A stretch of 64,000 bases of DNA from an uncultured Oscillospiraceae bacterium (GCA_947626785.1 CANQTO010000002.1:1-64000), one strand, 5' to 3'. Positions 26,831 to 35,485 are shown, counted from the first letter of the stretch. The notes: generated from the sequence alone by a model not told the origin. A program made the numbers and translations.

Positions 26831-27805
26831 ATGCAAGAATTTTTGGATCTGATCGACTACTGCGGGGGAAAAAACGTCTATATCCAGACCCACAACTTCC
26901 CGGATCCGGACGCCATCGCCTCCGCCTTTGGCCTGCAAAAGCTGCTGGAGCACTTCGGCGTGGCCTCCACCCTGTGCTATTTTGGGAAGATCGACAAGCT
27001 CAGCACCCGGAAAATGACGGAGCTGCTGCATATCACGCTTCTCCCCCAGGAGGAGATCGAGCCGCGGATGCGTCCGGAGGACCCGATTATCTGCGTGGAC
27101 TCCCAGAAGAGCGGCGGGAACATCCGGGACTTTGTGGGCGAGGAGGTAGCCTGTATCGACCACCACCCCACCTACGCCCAGGCCAGCTACCGCTACGCGG
27201 ACATCCGCATGACGGGCAGCTGCGCCACGCTGATCGCCCAGTACTACCGGCAGCTCCGGATCCCCATGCCGGGGGACGTGGCCACCGCCCTGCTCTACGG
27301 GCTCAAGACGGACACGGCCCATTTCACCCGGGGCGTCACGCCCCTGGATATCGAGATGTTCGCCTTCCTCTTCCCCCTGGCCGATGCCGAAACGCTGACC
27401 GACCTGGAGAAGAACACCATGGAGTTCCAGGATCTGCGGGCCTACGGCTCCGCCATCGAGAACATCCGGGTGTACGGCAGGCTGGGCATCGCGGCGATCC
27501 CCTTCGCCTGTCCCGACGCGCTGATCGCCCTGGTGGCGGATTTCATTCTCAGCCTGGAGGAGGTCGAGATCGCCATCGTCTACGCCTGGCGGGAGCGGGA
27601 GATCAAGTTCTCCGTCCGCTCCGAGGAGCCCTCCGTCCACGCGGGGGAGCTGGCCAACCGGGCCCTGCGGGGTCTCGGCAACGGCGGCGGCCACGCGGAG
27701 ATGGCCGGCGGGGCCATCGGCCGGGAGAACCTGGCCTCCCTGGGCCCCTACCCGGACGACGCCATCCGGGACCTGTTCCTGCGCGCGCTTGAGGAGCTCG
27801 ACTAA
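26831..27805 (+). CDS. DHH-family phosphoesterase (NrnA-like)
   Basis: 324 residues. The DHH motifs are present: NFPDPDAIAS (motif I), CVDSQKSG (II), CIDHHPTY (III), TALLYGLKTDTAHF (IV). The DHHA1 motif GNGGGHAEMAGG closes the C-terminal domain. These enzymes hydrolyse nanoRNA or pAp with Mn2+ in the cytoplasm. Starts 15 bases after the KAP-like gene behind AAAGGAGG, probably one transcript. A convergent terminator follows. Confidence 0.88.
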   Translation: MQEFLDLIDYCGGKNVYIQTHNFPDPDAIASAFGLQKLLEHFGVASTLCYFGKIDKLSTRKMTELLHITLLPQEEIEPRMRPEDPIICVDSQKSGGNIRDFVGEEVACIDHHPTYAQASYRYADIRMTGSCATLIAQYYRQLRIPMPGDVATALLYGLKTDTAHFTRGVTPLDIEMFAFLFPLADAETLTDLEKNTMEFQDLRAYGSAIENIRVYGRLGIAAIPFACPDALIALVADFILSLEEVEIAIVYAWREREIKFSVRSEEPSVHAGELANRALRGLGNGGGHAEMAGGAIGRENLASLGPYPDDAIRDLFLRALEELD

Positions 27806-27821
27806 ACGGTCATAACAAAAA

Positions 27822-27862
27822 ACACGGGGTATCCCGGCTGTGAAGCCAGGATACCCCATGTT
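27822..27862. terminator. bidirectional terminator between convergent genes
   Basis: GGGGTATCC and GGATACCCC enclose a second GGCT/AGCC stem with a 4-base loop, flanked by A-rich and T-rich sequence. It serves the DHH gene and the MBG protein gene. Confidence 0.85.
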
Positions 27863-27876
27863 GTTGCTTGAAGTTT

Positions 27877-30555
27877 TTATTTTTCCGCGCGGCGTTTGCG
27901 GCCCAGGCTCAGGCTCAGTCCGGCCAGGCTGAAGCTCATCAGCCCGACGTACAGCGCCAGAGGCGTCTGGTCTCCGGTCGCGGGTCCGTTGGCGGTGGCC
28001 GGCTTGACGATCTTGAACGTCAGCTCCTGGCTGCCCGTATAGGGGGCCTTGCCGGTGATGATCACCTTGGCCTTGTCGGAGGCGTGGATGTTGTCCTCAT
28101 ACTTGAGCTCGTAGTCCGTGCCCTCCTTCAGCTCCCGGCCGTTGGCGGTCACCTTGACCGAGGGCTTGACCTCGGCCCCGGTCCACTTCTGGTCGGGGAT
28201 GGGCTCCACCTGAGCGAAGGCGATGTCGTCGGTGTAGGCCACGCCGAAGCTGGAGAACTTATCCGTGGAGAAGAGCAGCGTGGTCCCGTCCAGCCGGGCG
28301 GGCAGGATGTCCGTCTTGCCCTCGTGGGAGCGGACCACGAAGAAGATCAGGCCCTTGTCCAGCTCCTCTTTGCTCAGCGTCACGGCCAGCTCGATAGGCT
28401 CCTCGGTCTGGGTGATGCGGCCGATGGTCTCGCCGTCCGCCTGCACCCGGATCTCGGCATCCACGTACCGGGCCACAGTGGCGCTGTCGCCCGCGGCCTT
28501 GACGATGGCGTCCGCGTCCGCGGGGGCCTCCACCAACTGGGCCACCAGCTGGGTGGTGATGGTCTGGCCCTTGGCGGCAGCGGCGGCGATGGCGGCAGCC
28601 TCAGCCTCGGTCACGCCGGTGGTGGGCTGGCCCTTCAGCGCCGCATCCACCAGGGCAGTGGTCTGCTCCGTGAGCTGCTTCTCCGTCCCGGCCTGATCCG
28701 TCAGTCCGGGGGCGGACGCCGTGGGCTCGCCGGGCGCCTGGGCAGCCGGTTCTTTCTCCAGCACGACACGGGTGTGCACGTAGATCTCGCCTTCATCCAC
28801 CTCGATCCGGTACACCTTGAAGCTGTCGTGATCCTCGATTAGCTGGGCTTGACCGCCCATCAGCACTTCCAGTTTGAAGCCCGCTACAGAGCCGCCCACT
28901 TCGGCGGGATTGAGCGTGACCGTCATGATATTCTCCCGCTCCGGCACGCTGATGTACCAGAAGATGTCTTGTGGACGGCCATCAACCACGGCCCCAAACA
29001 GATATTCTGAATCCGTGCTCACCTCTACCCGGTCGGGATAGTCGTTATACGGCGTCAGCTCCAGCCATTCGGCGGGCCTCGCCGCCTCCTCCACCGTGAT
29101 CGTCACAGTGTCCGCCAGGGCCTGGACATGATAGTGTTTGTAAATAGACATCCCGATCCCGCCCGATGTAGCGTCCTCGAGGGTCACAATGCCGCCCTCC
29201 GCATCGGTGACGGTGTAGTCTTCCGATAACCTTAAGTAGCCATTACCGTTGGGTATCGTGTCGCCGTCCAACAGGTACCCTCTATCCAATTCGTACCTCA
29301 CCAGGGCGGACGTCTCGCCGTTCACCACCAGCTTGGCTCCGCTGGCCAGCTTCACGGCCTCGACGACGGCCTTTCCGCCCTCTCCTACCCTGACCTCAAC
29401 CGTTGGGGACTGCAGGGGGCCTCCGTTGACGCTGGCCGCATAACCGGGATTCAATTCAATATAGAAGAATTCGCCGGGGAAATCATAATACCGTAAATCG
29501 GCAGGGTACGCCTCCATTTCACCCGTATAGGTGACGGGCCAGGGGACCGGCGCTTTTTCCGTGGCGGGCACCGCTGAGAGGGTCACGGGGCCGCTTCCGG
29601 CGGGCCTCACCCTATAGATCCGGGTGACCGCGCCCGCATTGTCCACATAATAGCCTCCTCCGTAGAAGCCCGTATCAGGCTCTGCAGTGGCTCCCTCCGC
29701 CACCAGGGCATAGCCCTCCTTGACCGCGGCATAGAAAGGATACCTGGGATCGAAGTAATCGCCGTCCCTATATGTGGGATACGTATACGCTTTCAACGGG
29801 TGCCCGGAGACATATGCGATCTGCTCTGCATTTTCACCCAGTTTCAGTTGTACCCTCTTGATCAGGGTGACGGTCACCTGACCGTCTTGATCCCCGTCAA
29901 CCAGAGCAAGTTTCAGTCTGCCGGTGCCGTCAAGACCGAAACGGAATCCGTCCTTACCTGTGATCTCAATGTAGTAGGCATCGGGATCACCCTGCACTAC
30001 TAAATACAGCTCGTAGTTTCCGCTTGGCTGCATAGGGACCTTGTCGCCGCTTACGAAGGGCGTGCCGTCAGCCTGGGTAATAGAGATATTCTCCCCGGTG
30101 TTGTCCTTCAGATTCACGATCGCATATCGCGTTTCATCCGAAGCGACTGTCTGATCGGCAGCGGCCGCCACGACCCCCGTGGACTCCGCGTCCTCCGTCT
30201 CTTCGACGGGCTCCTCGGGCTGGGCCGGCTCCTCGGTCTGGGCCGGCGTCTCCGTCGGGACCGGCTCCTCTGTCTGCACCGGTGTCTCCGTCTGGACCGG
30301 CTTCTCAGTCTGGGCCGGCGTCTCTGTCGGGACCGGCTCCTCTGTCGGGGCTATCGTCTCCGTCGGGACCGGCTCCTCGGTCTGGGCCAGCGTCTCTGTC
30401 GGGGCCGGCGTCTCCGTCGGGACCGGCTCCTCTGTCGGGGCTGTCGTCTCCGTCGGGGCCGGCGTCTCTGTCTGGGTCGCTTCCGCCCAAGCCGGGACGG
30501 CCAGGGAGTACAGCATCATCAGCGCCAGCAGAAGACTCAACATTTTCTTCGCCAT
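27877..30555 (-). CDS. cell-wall-anchored surface protein with Thr/Glu/Pro repeats
   Basis: 892 residues from ATG 30555 (AGGAGGAAAGAAGC upstream). The signal peptide ends near AWAEA. A repeat stretch of units like PTEEPVPTETPAQ (about residues 30-125) follows. Then come beta-rich domains including the MBG/YDG-like segment near residues 800-860. The C terminus is a sorting signal: GPATGD, a hydrophobic helix (ALYVGLMSFSLAGLSLSL) and GRKRRAEK. Sortase would cut within the PATGD box and attach the protein to peptidoglycan. Class A or B processing cannot be decided. The leader carries a (TA)10 tract and a palindrome. Confidence 0.85.
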   Translation of the reverse strand: MAKKMLSLLLALMMLYSLAVPAWAEATQTETPAPTETTAPTEEPVPTETPAPTETLAQTEEPVPTETIAPTEEPVPTETPAQTEKPVQTETPVQTEEPVPTETPAQTEEPAQPEEPVEETEDAESTGVVAAAADQTVASDETRYAIVNLKDNTGENISITQADGTPFVSGDKVPMQPSGNYELYLVVQGDPDAYYIEITGKDGFRFGLDGTGRLKLALVDGDQDGQVTVTLIKRVQLKLGENAEQIAYVSGHPLKAYTYPTYRDGDYFDPRYPFYAAVKEGYALVAEGATAEPDTGFYGGGYYVDNAGAVTRIYRVRPAGSGPVTLSAVPATEKAPVPWPVTYTGEMEAYPADLRYYDFPGEFFYIELNPGYAASVNGGPLQSPTVEVRVGEGGKAVVEAVKLASGAKLVVNGETSALVRYELDRGYLLDGDTIPNGNGYLRLSEDYTVTDAEGGIVTLEDATSGGIGMSIYKHYHVQALADTVTITVEEAARPAEWLELTPYNDYPDRVEVSTDSEYLFGAVVDGRPQDIFWYISVPERENIMTVTLNPAEVGGSVAGFKLEVLMGGQAQLIEDHDSFKVYRIEVDEGEIYVHTRVVLEKEPAAQAPGEPTASAPGLTDQAGTEKQLTEQTTALVDAALKGQPTTGVTEAEAAAIAAAAAKGQTITTQLVAQLVEAPADADAIVKAAGDSATVARYVDAEIRVQADGETIGRITQTEEPIELAVTLSKEELDKGLIFFVVRSHEGKTDILPARLDGTTLLFSTDKFSSFGVAYTDDIAFAQVEPIPDQKWTGAEVKPSVKVTANGRELKEGTDYELKYEDNIHASDKAKVIITGKAPYTGSQELTFKIVKPATANGPATGDQTPLALYVGLMSFSLAGLSLSLGRKRRAEK
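30195..30480 (-). repeat. tandem coding repeats (Thr-Glu-Pro)
   Basis: About ten or eleven imperfect units of 24-30 bases (CGTCTCCGTCGGGACCGGCT on the plus strand) encode PTEEPVPTETPAQTE-like units. High identity between units suggests active expansion and contraction in frame. Confidence 0.9.
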
Positions 30556-30582
30556 GCTTCTTTCCTCCTGCAAAAAGATTGA

Positions 30583-30620
30583 CCCGGAGCGGCCCCCTTC
30601 CGGGAGCGCTCTGGGTCTTG
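30583..30620 (-). promoter_or_regulatory. hairpin in the MBG gene leader
   Basis: GACCCGGAGCG pairs with CGCTCTGGGTC (one G-T) around an inner CCCCTTCCGGG stem. It lies 28 bases before the start codon and has no U-tract, so a regulatory or stabilising hairpin is more likely than a terminator. Confidence 0.5.
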
Positions 30621-30702
30621 TTTACATAATTTCAGTTTCGCGGGCGGAGTAATCCGCCGCGGGCTGCGCGGAGCGGCGCGGGTCACGCAGACATGCCAAA
30701 CT

Positions 30703-30722
30703 TATATATATATATATATATA
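30703..30722. repeat. (TA)10 dinucleotide tract
   Basis: Ten TA units lie 148 bases before the start of the minus-strand surface protein. Such tracts change length by slippage and can set the -35/-10 spacing of a promoter. Confidence 0.95.
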
Positions 30723-30758
30723 TTGACGCATATCTCCGTTCGCCGCCCTTTCCGGTTT

Positions 30759-30779
30759 GATGTTACTTATTGTAACATC
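30759..30779. promoter_or_regulatory. 21-bp palindrome, candidate operator
   Basis: GATGTTAC-TTATT-GTAACATC has perfect 8-base arms. It lies upstream of the TA tract in the leader of the surface protein gene. The protein that might bind it is unknown. Confidence 0.6.
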
Positions 30780-30861
30780 TGTTTCCGCAAAACGCAAGGG
30801 ATTTTTCCGGTTTTTTAAGGAGTTTTCCCGGTTTTTTGATCGGGTCCAAAGGACTTTATAT

Positions 30862-30896
30862 AAAAACCGGGGCCGTGACGATGCACAGCCCCGGCT
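30862..30896 (-). terminator. terminator of the sensor-kinase unit
   Basis: GCCGGGGCTGTG / CACGGCCCCGG-type stem followed on the minus strand by TTTTTA. Confidence 0.85.
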
Positions 30897-30911
30897 TCAT
30901 TCAAGATCTCT

Positions 30912-31136
30912 TCAGTATATGGTCCGGATGTCCTCCGCCCGGAGCCCGTAGCTCCGGCAGAACTCCTCCAGATCCGCCGGGCTCCGGATGAGCATCACTT
31001 CCCGCAGCTGGCCGTTGTCCCGCCGGCGCATGCAGGCGGTCTGCTCGCCGGTGCAGATGCTGCGCCGGATCACCGGCTCATACTCCTCCGGCGGAAAGAC
31101 CGGCAGCGCTGAGGCATGCTTTTTAAAGAGCTTCAT
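30912..31136 (-). CDS. conserved small Firmicute protein, function unknown
   Basis: 74 residues. The core EEYEPVIRRSICTGEQTACM and LREVMLIRSPADLEEFCRSYG belongs to a small conserved protein seen in many Clostridia (sometimes mislabelled as a dehydrogenase). No membrane helix. It begins 13 bases after the sensor kinase stop and shares its terminator, so it is likely co-transcribed. Confidence 0.75.
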   Translation of the reverse strand: MKLFKKHASALPVFPPEEYEPVIRRSICTGEQTACMRRRDNGQLREVMLIRSPADLEEFCRSYGLRAEDIRTIY

Positions 31137-31149
31137 CCTTCTCCCTCTC

Positions 31150-33246
31150 TCAGCTGCTGAGCTTCTCCAGCAGGGCCCGGATATTCACGGGCTTGGACAG
31201 GAAATCGTCCATGCCGCTGGCCTTGGCCTTCTCCCGGTCCTCCACCGTGCAGTTGGCGCTGCACGCCAGGATGCGCACGGTCTTGGCGTCGGGCCGGTCC
31301 AGGGCCCGGATCGCGGCGGCGGCCGCGAAGCCGTCCATCCGGGGCATCAGCAGATCCATCAGGATCACGCCGAACTCCCCCACCTCCGAGTCGGAGAAGG
31401 ACTCCAGCGCCGCCCGGCCGTCGGTCACCAGCTCCGCCGGGAAGTCGTTCTCCTCCAGCAGCTCCAGCATGATCTCGCCGTTGAGCTCGTTGTCCTCCGC
31501 CACCAGGACCTTGGGCTTGGCTCCGGTGCTCACCGGCGCCTCGTCCGGGCACTCCGCGGGCGGCAGCGCGGGCTCGGCGCTGAAGGAGAAGACGAACACG
31601 CTCCCCTTGCCCACTTCGCTGTGGAAGCTCACTTCCCCGCCCATGAGCTTTGCCAGGCGGTGGCAGATGGACAGGCCCAGGCCCACCCCCTCGTCGCCCT
31701 TGGAGACGGTGTCCCGCTCCTGGGCAAAGGCGTCGAAGATGTTCTCCTGGAAGGCCTTGCTCATCCCCCGGCCGGTGTCGGAGACCTCCATCCGGGTGTT
31801 GACCCGGCCGTTCTCCCCCGCCGTCTGCTCCACCAGGACGCCCACGGAGCCGCCCTCCGGCGTGAACTTCCGGGCGTTGTCCAGCAGGTTCAGCAAAATC
31901 TGCTGGATGCGCACGCCGTCGCCCAGGATGCAGGGCTGGATGAGCCGGGCTTCCATCTTAAAATTCAGCTGCTTATCGGCCATGGCACTCTGGATGATGG
32001 CCTCCACGGTGGACAGCAGCGCCTGCAGATTCACCGGCTTCAGCTCGATCTTCACATCCTCGTTGTGGAGCATGGACATATCCAGGATATCGCTCACCAG
32101 GGACAGCAGATAGTTGGCCGTGGTGGTGGACTGCTCCAGATACCGGGCCAGCTGCTCCTGGTCGTGGAGCTTGTGGGACATGAGGTAGTTGAGCACGATG
32201 AGGCCGTTGAGGGGGGTGCGGATCTCATGGCTCATAGTGGACAGGAATTGGCTCCTGGCCCGGGCGTCGGCCTGGGCCTTCACGGACTGGAGCCGCTGCC
32301 GCATCAGCAGCACCGCCATAGCCGAGATCAGCAGCACGGACACCACGAAGACCGCAATGGCGTAGCGGTAGCGGTAGGCGAAATCGGCGGCGTTGTAGGT
32401 GTAGCGGTTCTCCATGATGGCCTGGATGGTGTAGTTGTCCACCTCGTCAGGCCTCAGCTGTTCGATGGCCTTATCCAGAACGGAGATCAGGGCATAGCCC
32501 TCCGGGTCTGCCGGGTTCCCCTCCGCGTCGTAGGGGACCACGGCGGAGAAGCAGAGCTGTTCGTCCACTCCCAGGATGGGGATCACCTTCAGATTCTCAT
32601 AGGCGGGCTTGTGCAGCCAGTACTCCACCACGTACTGGCTCAGGATCATCATGTCCGCCTCGCCTTTGTCCACAGCATGAAAGCAGGCCCCGATGCTGTC
32701 ATAATCCACCACGGTGTAGTTGGGGTAGGTCTCCGCCAGGACCTTTTTGATGGTCTGGGAGCCGCTGCACAGGGCCACCGACAGGGCCGAGTCCAGAGAG
32801 GAATTGAAATCCCGCCGGGCTACGACCACCTTCCGGCTGGTAAAATAGGGCTGGCTCATCAGGATGCCCCGGGCCCCCAGATTCGCCTTGTTGAATTCCA
32901 CGCTGGTGACCAGGTCAAAGCCCTGCTCCATCAGGTAGGCGTAGGTCACGTCCCCGGCGGGCAGCGGCACATATTCAAAGTCCAGCCCGCTGATCTGCTC
33001 CATCCGGTCGAAGATATAGCGGGAGATACCGGCCAGCTCCCCGCTGCCGTCACTGAAGGAGACGGGGATGCGGTCCTGTACGTAGCCCACCTGGAGGGTC
33101 CGGCCGGAGTCCACCAGGGCCTGCTCCTCCGGAGTCAGGGACAGGGTCCCCTCGGCGCTGGCCTCCGGGCGGAGGGGCGCGCAGCACAGGAGCAGGACCA
33201 GGATCAGAAGCGCGGACAGAAATCTAAAAACACGCAGTTTTTTCAT
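31150..33246 (-). CDS. hybrid sensor histidine kinase with periplasmic-binding-type sensor
   Basis: 698 residues. Signal/anchor (residues 5-25); an extracytoplasmic solute-binding-protein-3 fold (about 40-290: LQVGYVQDRIPVSFSD, YLMEQGFDLVTS); a membrane helix near 300-320. HisKA has FLSTMSHEIRTPLNG with the phospho-accepting His. The ATPase domain has LLDNARKF, DTGRGMS and GVGLGLSI. A C-terminal receiver domain has VLVAEDNELNG and the phospho-accepting Asp in VILMDLLMPRMDG. It would sense a small ligand, amino acid-like by family, outside the cell and relay phosphate inside. No output regulator is adjacent. Confidence 0.92.
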   Translation of the reverse strand: MKKLRVFRFLSALLILVLLLCCAPLRPEASAEGTLSLTPEEQALVDSGRTLQVGYVQDRIPVSFSDGSGELAGISRYIFDRMEQISGLDFEYVPLPAGDVTYAYLMEQGFDLVTSVEFNKANLGARGILMSQPYFTSRKVVVARRDFNSSLDSALSVALCSGSQTIKKVLAETYPNYTVVDYDSIGACFHAVDKGEADMMILSQYVVEYWLHKPAYENLKVIPILGVDEQLCFSAVVPYDAEGNPADPEGYALISVLDKAIEQLRPDEVDNYTIQAIMENRYTYNAADFAYRYRYAIAVFVVSVLLISAMAVLLMRQRLQSVKAQADARARSQFLSTMSHEIRTPLNGLIVLNYLMSHKLHDQEQLARYLEQSTTTANYLLSLVSDILDMSMLHNEDVKIELKPVNLQALLSTVEAIIQSAMADKQLNFKMEARLIQPCILGDGVRIQQILLNLLDNARKFTPEGGSVGVLVEQTAGENGRVNTRMEVSDTGRGMSKAFQENIFDAFAQERDTVSKGDEGVGLGLSICHRLAKLMGGEVSFHSEVGKGSVFVFSFSAEPALPPAECPDEAPVSTGAKPKVLVAEDNELNGEIMLELLEENDFPAELVTDGRAALESFSDSEVGEFGVILMDLLMPRMDGFAAAAAIRALDRPDAKTVRILACSANCTVEDREKAKASGMDDFLSKPVNIRALLEKLSS

Positions 33247-33393
33247 CTTATCACTTCATTCTGTCATGCAGCCGGCCACTGGGCGGACAGCTGCAAAATG
33301 CGGAGAGCCCTGCCTGAGCAGGGCGCGGCGGAGCTCGCTATTTCCGGCGAGCGCAGGTCCGGCCCGCCTCACCCAGGAGCACTCTTCATATTC
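33247..33393 (-). promoter_or_regulatory. structured 5' leader of the sensor kinase gene
   Basis: About 150 bases between the promoter and the start codon hold at least two strong hairpins: GCTCGC-TATTTCCG-GCGAGC (33333-33353) and GCCCTGC-CTGA-GCAGGGC (33308-33326). A longer pairing of GGCCGGAC-type arms is possible. I do not recognise a riboswitch class. Confidence 0.45.
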
Positions 33394-33422
33394 ATTATAC
33401 GTATTGATAAAATCGTTGTCAA
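33394..33422 (-). promoter_or_regulatory. consensus sigma-A promoter of the sensor kinase gene
   Basis: On the minus strand TTGACA and TATAAT are separated by exactly 17 bases, a perfect consensus promoter. Confidence 0.9.
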
Positions 33423-33469
33423 TCTTTTTCAGCCCGACCCGTGGAAAAGTTCCGCCCGGGCAGGCTTCC

Positions 33470-34573
33470 TCAGCCCTGCCGCGGGCTGAATCTGTATTTT
33501 CCTTTTCCGGATCCGGCGACCCGTTCTATGAAGCCCTTCTCTTCCAGCTCATGGAGCAGCTCGGTGCTTCTGGTCGGTCTCAGGTCAAGGACTCTCTGCA
33601 CATCCGATCTGCCGAAGATCGTTTGAAAGCCAAATTCCTCCAGCAATTTGCCAGCATGGGAAGCGGTCTTTGCCGTAAACAAGCCCTCAATGTTCGCTTT
33701 TGCGCTTTCAATGTTCGCTTTTTCCGCCTCAATGTTCGCTTTTTCTGCCGTTTGAAAGGCGCCGCTGATGTGTAATGTCCGGTTATGGAGCGGATGATCC
33801 TCATTCAGCAGAAGGTTTCTCAGAAACAGCTCCAGGAACTCCGTCGTCTCATGGATGCCGTTTTTCAGGTCGTTATAGTTTGCGCGAACAAGGGAATTGC
33901 GAAAATACCACGCGTTTTCAGCGAAAATATCATTTGTCACATCAAAGCCGAGCGTCCGCAGATACTTGATAAAAAACACCGCCGTTGTCCGGGTATTGCC
34001 CTCTCCAAACACGTGGATCTGCCACAGTCTTGAGACGAATACTGCCAGGTGATGGATGATCTCATCCATGGAAAGACCGCGATAGGAAAAATTTTTCTCT
34101 TCAGAAAAATCGTAGTCAAGCGTCGCTCTGAGCTCCGAGGCGCTGCCGTAGAGCACGGTCGCGCCATCGAGCACCCATTCCTTTTTCACAATGTTGTAAT
34201 CCCGGATCCGCCCTGCATGAGAATAGATACCGGTGAACAGCTTTCGGTGAATAGAGAGATATTCATTGGGCGTAAAGCTGAACGCCCGCTCAGAGAGCAG
34301 AGCCGCGATCCTGGCCGAGACCTTGTCAGCCTCTTCTGTGCGATCTTCAGCCGTGTGGGAAGGGTTCTCCTCATAATAAGTCTGAAGAAGCGCGTTTGCC
34401 TCTTCAAAGGATATCTCGCCCTCAATATTGCGGACCGCTGTGCGCGCCAAATATTCGGATGTCTTCAGCCCGTCCACGGCCTGTAGTCCAATAGCCGTAT
34501 GCCAGGCATACCCCTTATCCCGCTTATCCGGTTCACATTCTCTGATGTATTCCTTAAAAGGATCTTGGTTCAC
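33470..34573 (-). CDS. Fic-domain protein (putative AMP-transferase)
   Basis: 367 residues. The Fic motif reads HVFGEGNTRTTAVFF (near residue 190), with the catalytic His and the GN phosphate loop. It belongs to a subclass with Thr-Thr where many Fic proteins have an Arg. Residues 285-305 form a heptad-like repeat of KANIEAE/SAKANIEG. A winged-helix-like domain follows (VQRVLDLRPTRSTELLHELEEKGFIERV). Fic enzymes add AMP to target proteins, often as toxins. No antitoxin gene is adjacent. Codon use is more A/T-rich than in the genes to the left, so the gene may belong to the mobile region. Confidence 0.85.
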   Translation of the reverse strand: MNQDPFKEYIRECEPDKRDKGYAWHTAIGLQAVDGLKTSEYLARTAVRNIEGEISFEEANALLQTYYEENPSHTAEDRTEEADKVSARIAALLSERAFSFTPNEYLSIHRKLFTGIYSHAGRIRDYNIVKKEWVLDGATVLYGSASELRATLDYDFSEEKNFSYRGLSMDEIIHHLAVFVSRLWQIHVFGEGNTRTTAVFFIKYLRTLGFDVTNDIFAENAWYFRNSLVRANYNDLKNGIHETTEFLELFLRNLLLNEDHPLHNRTLHISGAFQTAEKANIEAEKANIESAKANIEGLFTAKTASHAGKLLEEFGFQTIFGRSDVQRVLDLRPTRSTELLHELEEKGFIERVAGSGKGKYRFSPRQG

Positions 34574-34675
34574 TTCACATCACCTTTCTTACCAGTCTGT
34601 TCGATCTTCGGGAAAGCATACATGCCAGTCAGAGAGATCTTGCGGTCATATTCATTCTCCGGCGTTGACGGTTAG

Positions 34676-35011
34676 GTGTCACGTTTGGACAGCAAGCAAA
34701 TCGTCTCGACGTGTGATTGGTTGTCCAAACTAAAATCGAGTCGTTTTATTAGCATAGATCTGGATTTGACAGAGCTGGACATCACAAAAGCTGAGAAAAA
34801 GGCCAGCTATGATGAGATCCGAACTTATATTTTTGAGCACTATGGAATGAACGTGAGCAATCTGTATGTGGCGCAGGTGAAACACAAATTTGGGATCATT
34901 GAGCGGGCCAACTACAACAAGCCGAAGTCGGCCACGCCAAAAGTTCCAAAGTGTCCAACCGAGAAAGAAATAGCCATCACCGAGACGCTCAGACATTTCA
35001 TGATGATATAA
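34676..35011 (+). pseudogene. 3' remnant of an RNA methyltransferase-type gene
   Basis: The last 90 residues or so (LTELDITKAEKKASYDEIRT... and QVKHKFGIIERANYNKPKS, CPTEKE, ETLRHFMMI) match a C-terminal extension that I know from 23S rRNA (uracil-5)-methyltransferase-like genes of gut Clostridia near mobile elements. The beginning (SRLDSK) fits the usual final strand of the methyltransferase domain. The whole catalytic part is missing and a stop codon lies directly upstream, so this is a fragment. It stands near the change from chromosomal to phage-like DNA and may mark an old insertion point. Confidence 0.65.
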
Positions 35012-35051
35012 CTATACCATCAGGCTCAGCAAAACACAAGAACGTATAAGA

Positions 35052-35084
35052 CACTGTCACCGATTGGTGGCGGTGTTTTTTTTT
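35052..35084 (+). terminator. terminator after the methyltransferase remnant
   Basis: CACTGTCACC-GATT-GGTGGCGGTG followed by nine T. Confidence 0.92.
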
Positions 35085-35137
35085 GCCTATTTTTGCGGAA
35101 TGACCAAAGCGCCGTGAGGCACGACGTTTTCGTGATT

Positions 35138-35170
35138 GCGCGGAATAAGCAACTCCTATTATGGAAATCT
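35138..35170 (+). promoter_or_regulatory. conserved intergenic element, copy 1
   Basis: GCGCGGAATAAGCAACTCC then TATTATGGAAATCT. It follows a terminator and precedes a ribosome site, like all other copies. It shows the shared blocks CGCGGRAT, GCA, and TTATGGAA. Confidence 0.75.
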
Positions 35171-35197
35171 GAAAACAACTGAAATGGAGGAATGCTG

Positions 35198-35269
35198 ATG
35201 TTAGGGATTATTGGACTGATTCTGATAGCCTGCGGGGCAATTCTGATAGCCGAGTGGTTTCAGAAGTAG
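35198..35269 (+). CDS. 23-residue membrane microprotein
   Basis: Start ATG 35198 lies 7 bases after GGAGG; an in-frame ATG at 35192 is too close to it. The product is one hydrophobic helix (LGIIGLILIACGAILIA) followed by EWFQK. It is flanked by the conserved element and by its own terminator, which argues that this very short frame is a real gene. Function unknown. Confidence 0.7.
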   Translation: MLGIIGLILIACGAILIAEWFQK

Positions 35270-35276
35270 AAGAGAC

Positions 35277-35311
35277 GGGTCTGTGCTTGATGCGCAGGCC
35301 CTCTTTTTTTT
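35277..35311 (+). terminator. terminator of the microprotein gene
   Basis: GGGTCTGTGC-TTGAT-GCGCAGGCCC-type stem followed by CTCTTTTTTTT. Confidence 0.9.
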
Positions 35312-35432
35312 ATATTTTCTCTTGGCATGATACCATTGTCTATTCTAAGATAGCTTAACTAAAATAGATTTGAGGTTGTTTGCCGTTGACAGCAGAGGAG
35401 CAGTGAGTCTCCCCATAGAGCGGGCCAGGAAT

Positions 35433-35477
35433 CCTCCGTTGAATCTAAGTTTTCTGAATTTACTTAGATTACGGAGG
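35433..35477 (+). promoter_or_regulatory. hairpin that sequesters the Shine-Dalgarno of the next gene
   Basis: CCTCCGT(TGA)ATCTAAG pairs with CTTAGAT(T)ACGGAGG around a 13-base loop. The GGAGG at 35473-35477 is the ribosome site of the gene starting at 35486. The closed hairpin would block translation. Confidence 0.75.
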
Positions 35478-35485
35478 AAAGATAA

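Noticed and set aside
33470..34573. Fic toxin with antitoxin
   Set aside because: No FicA/antitoxin-like small gene is adjacent, so a toxin-antitoxin call is not supported.
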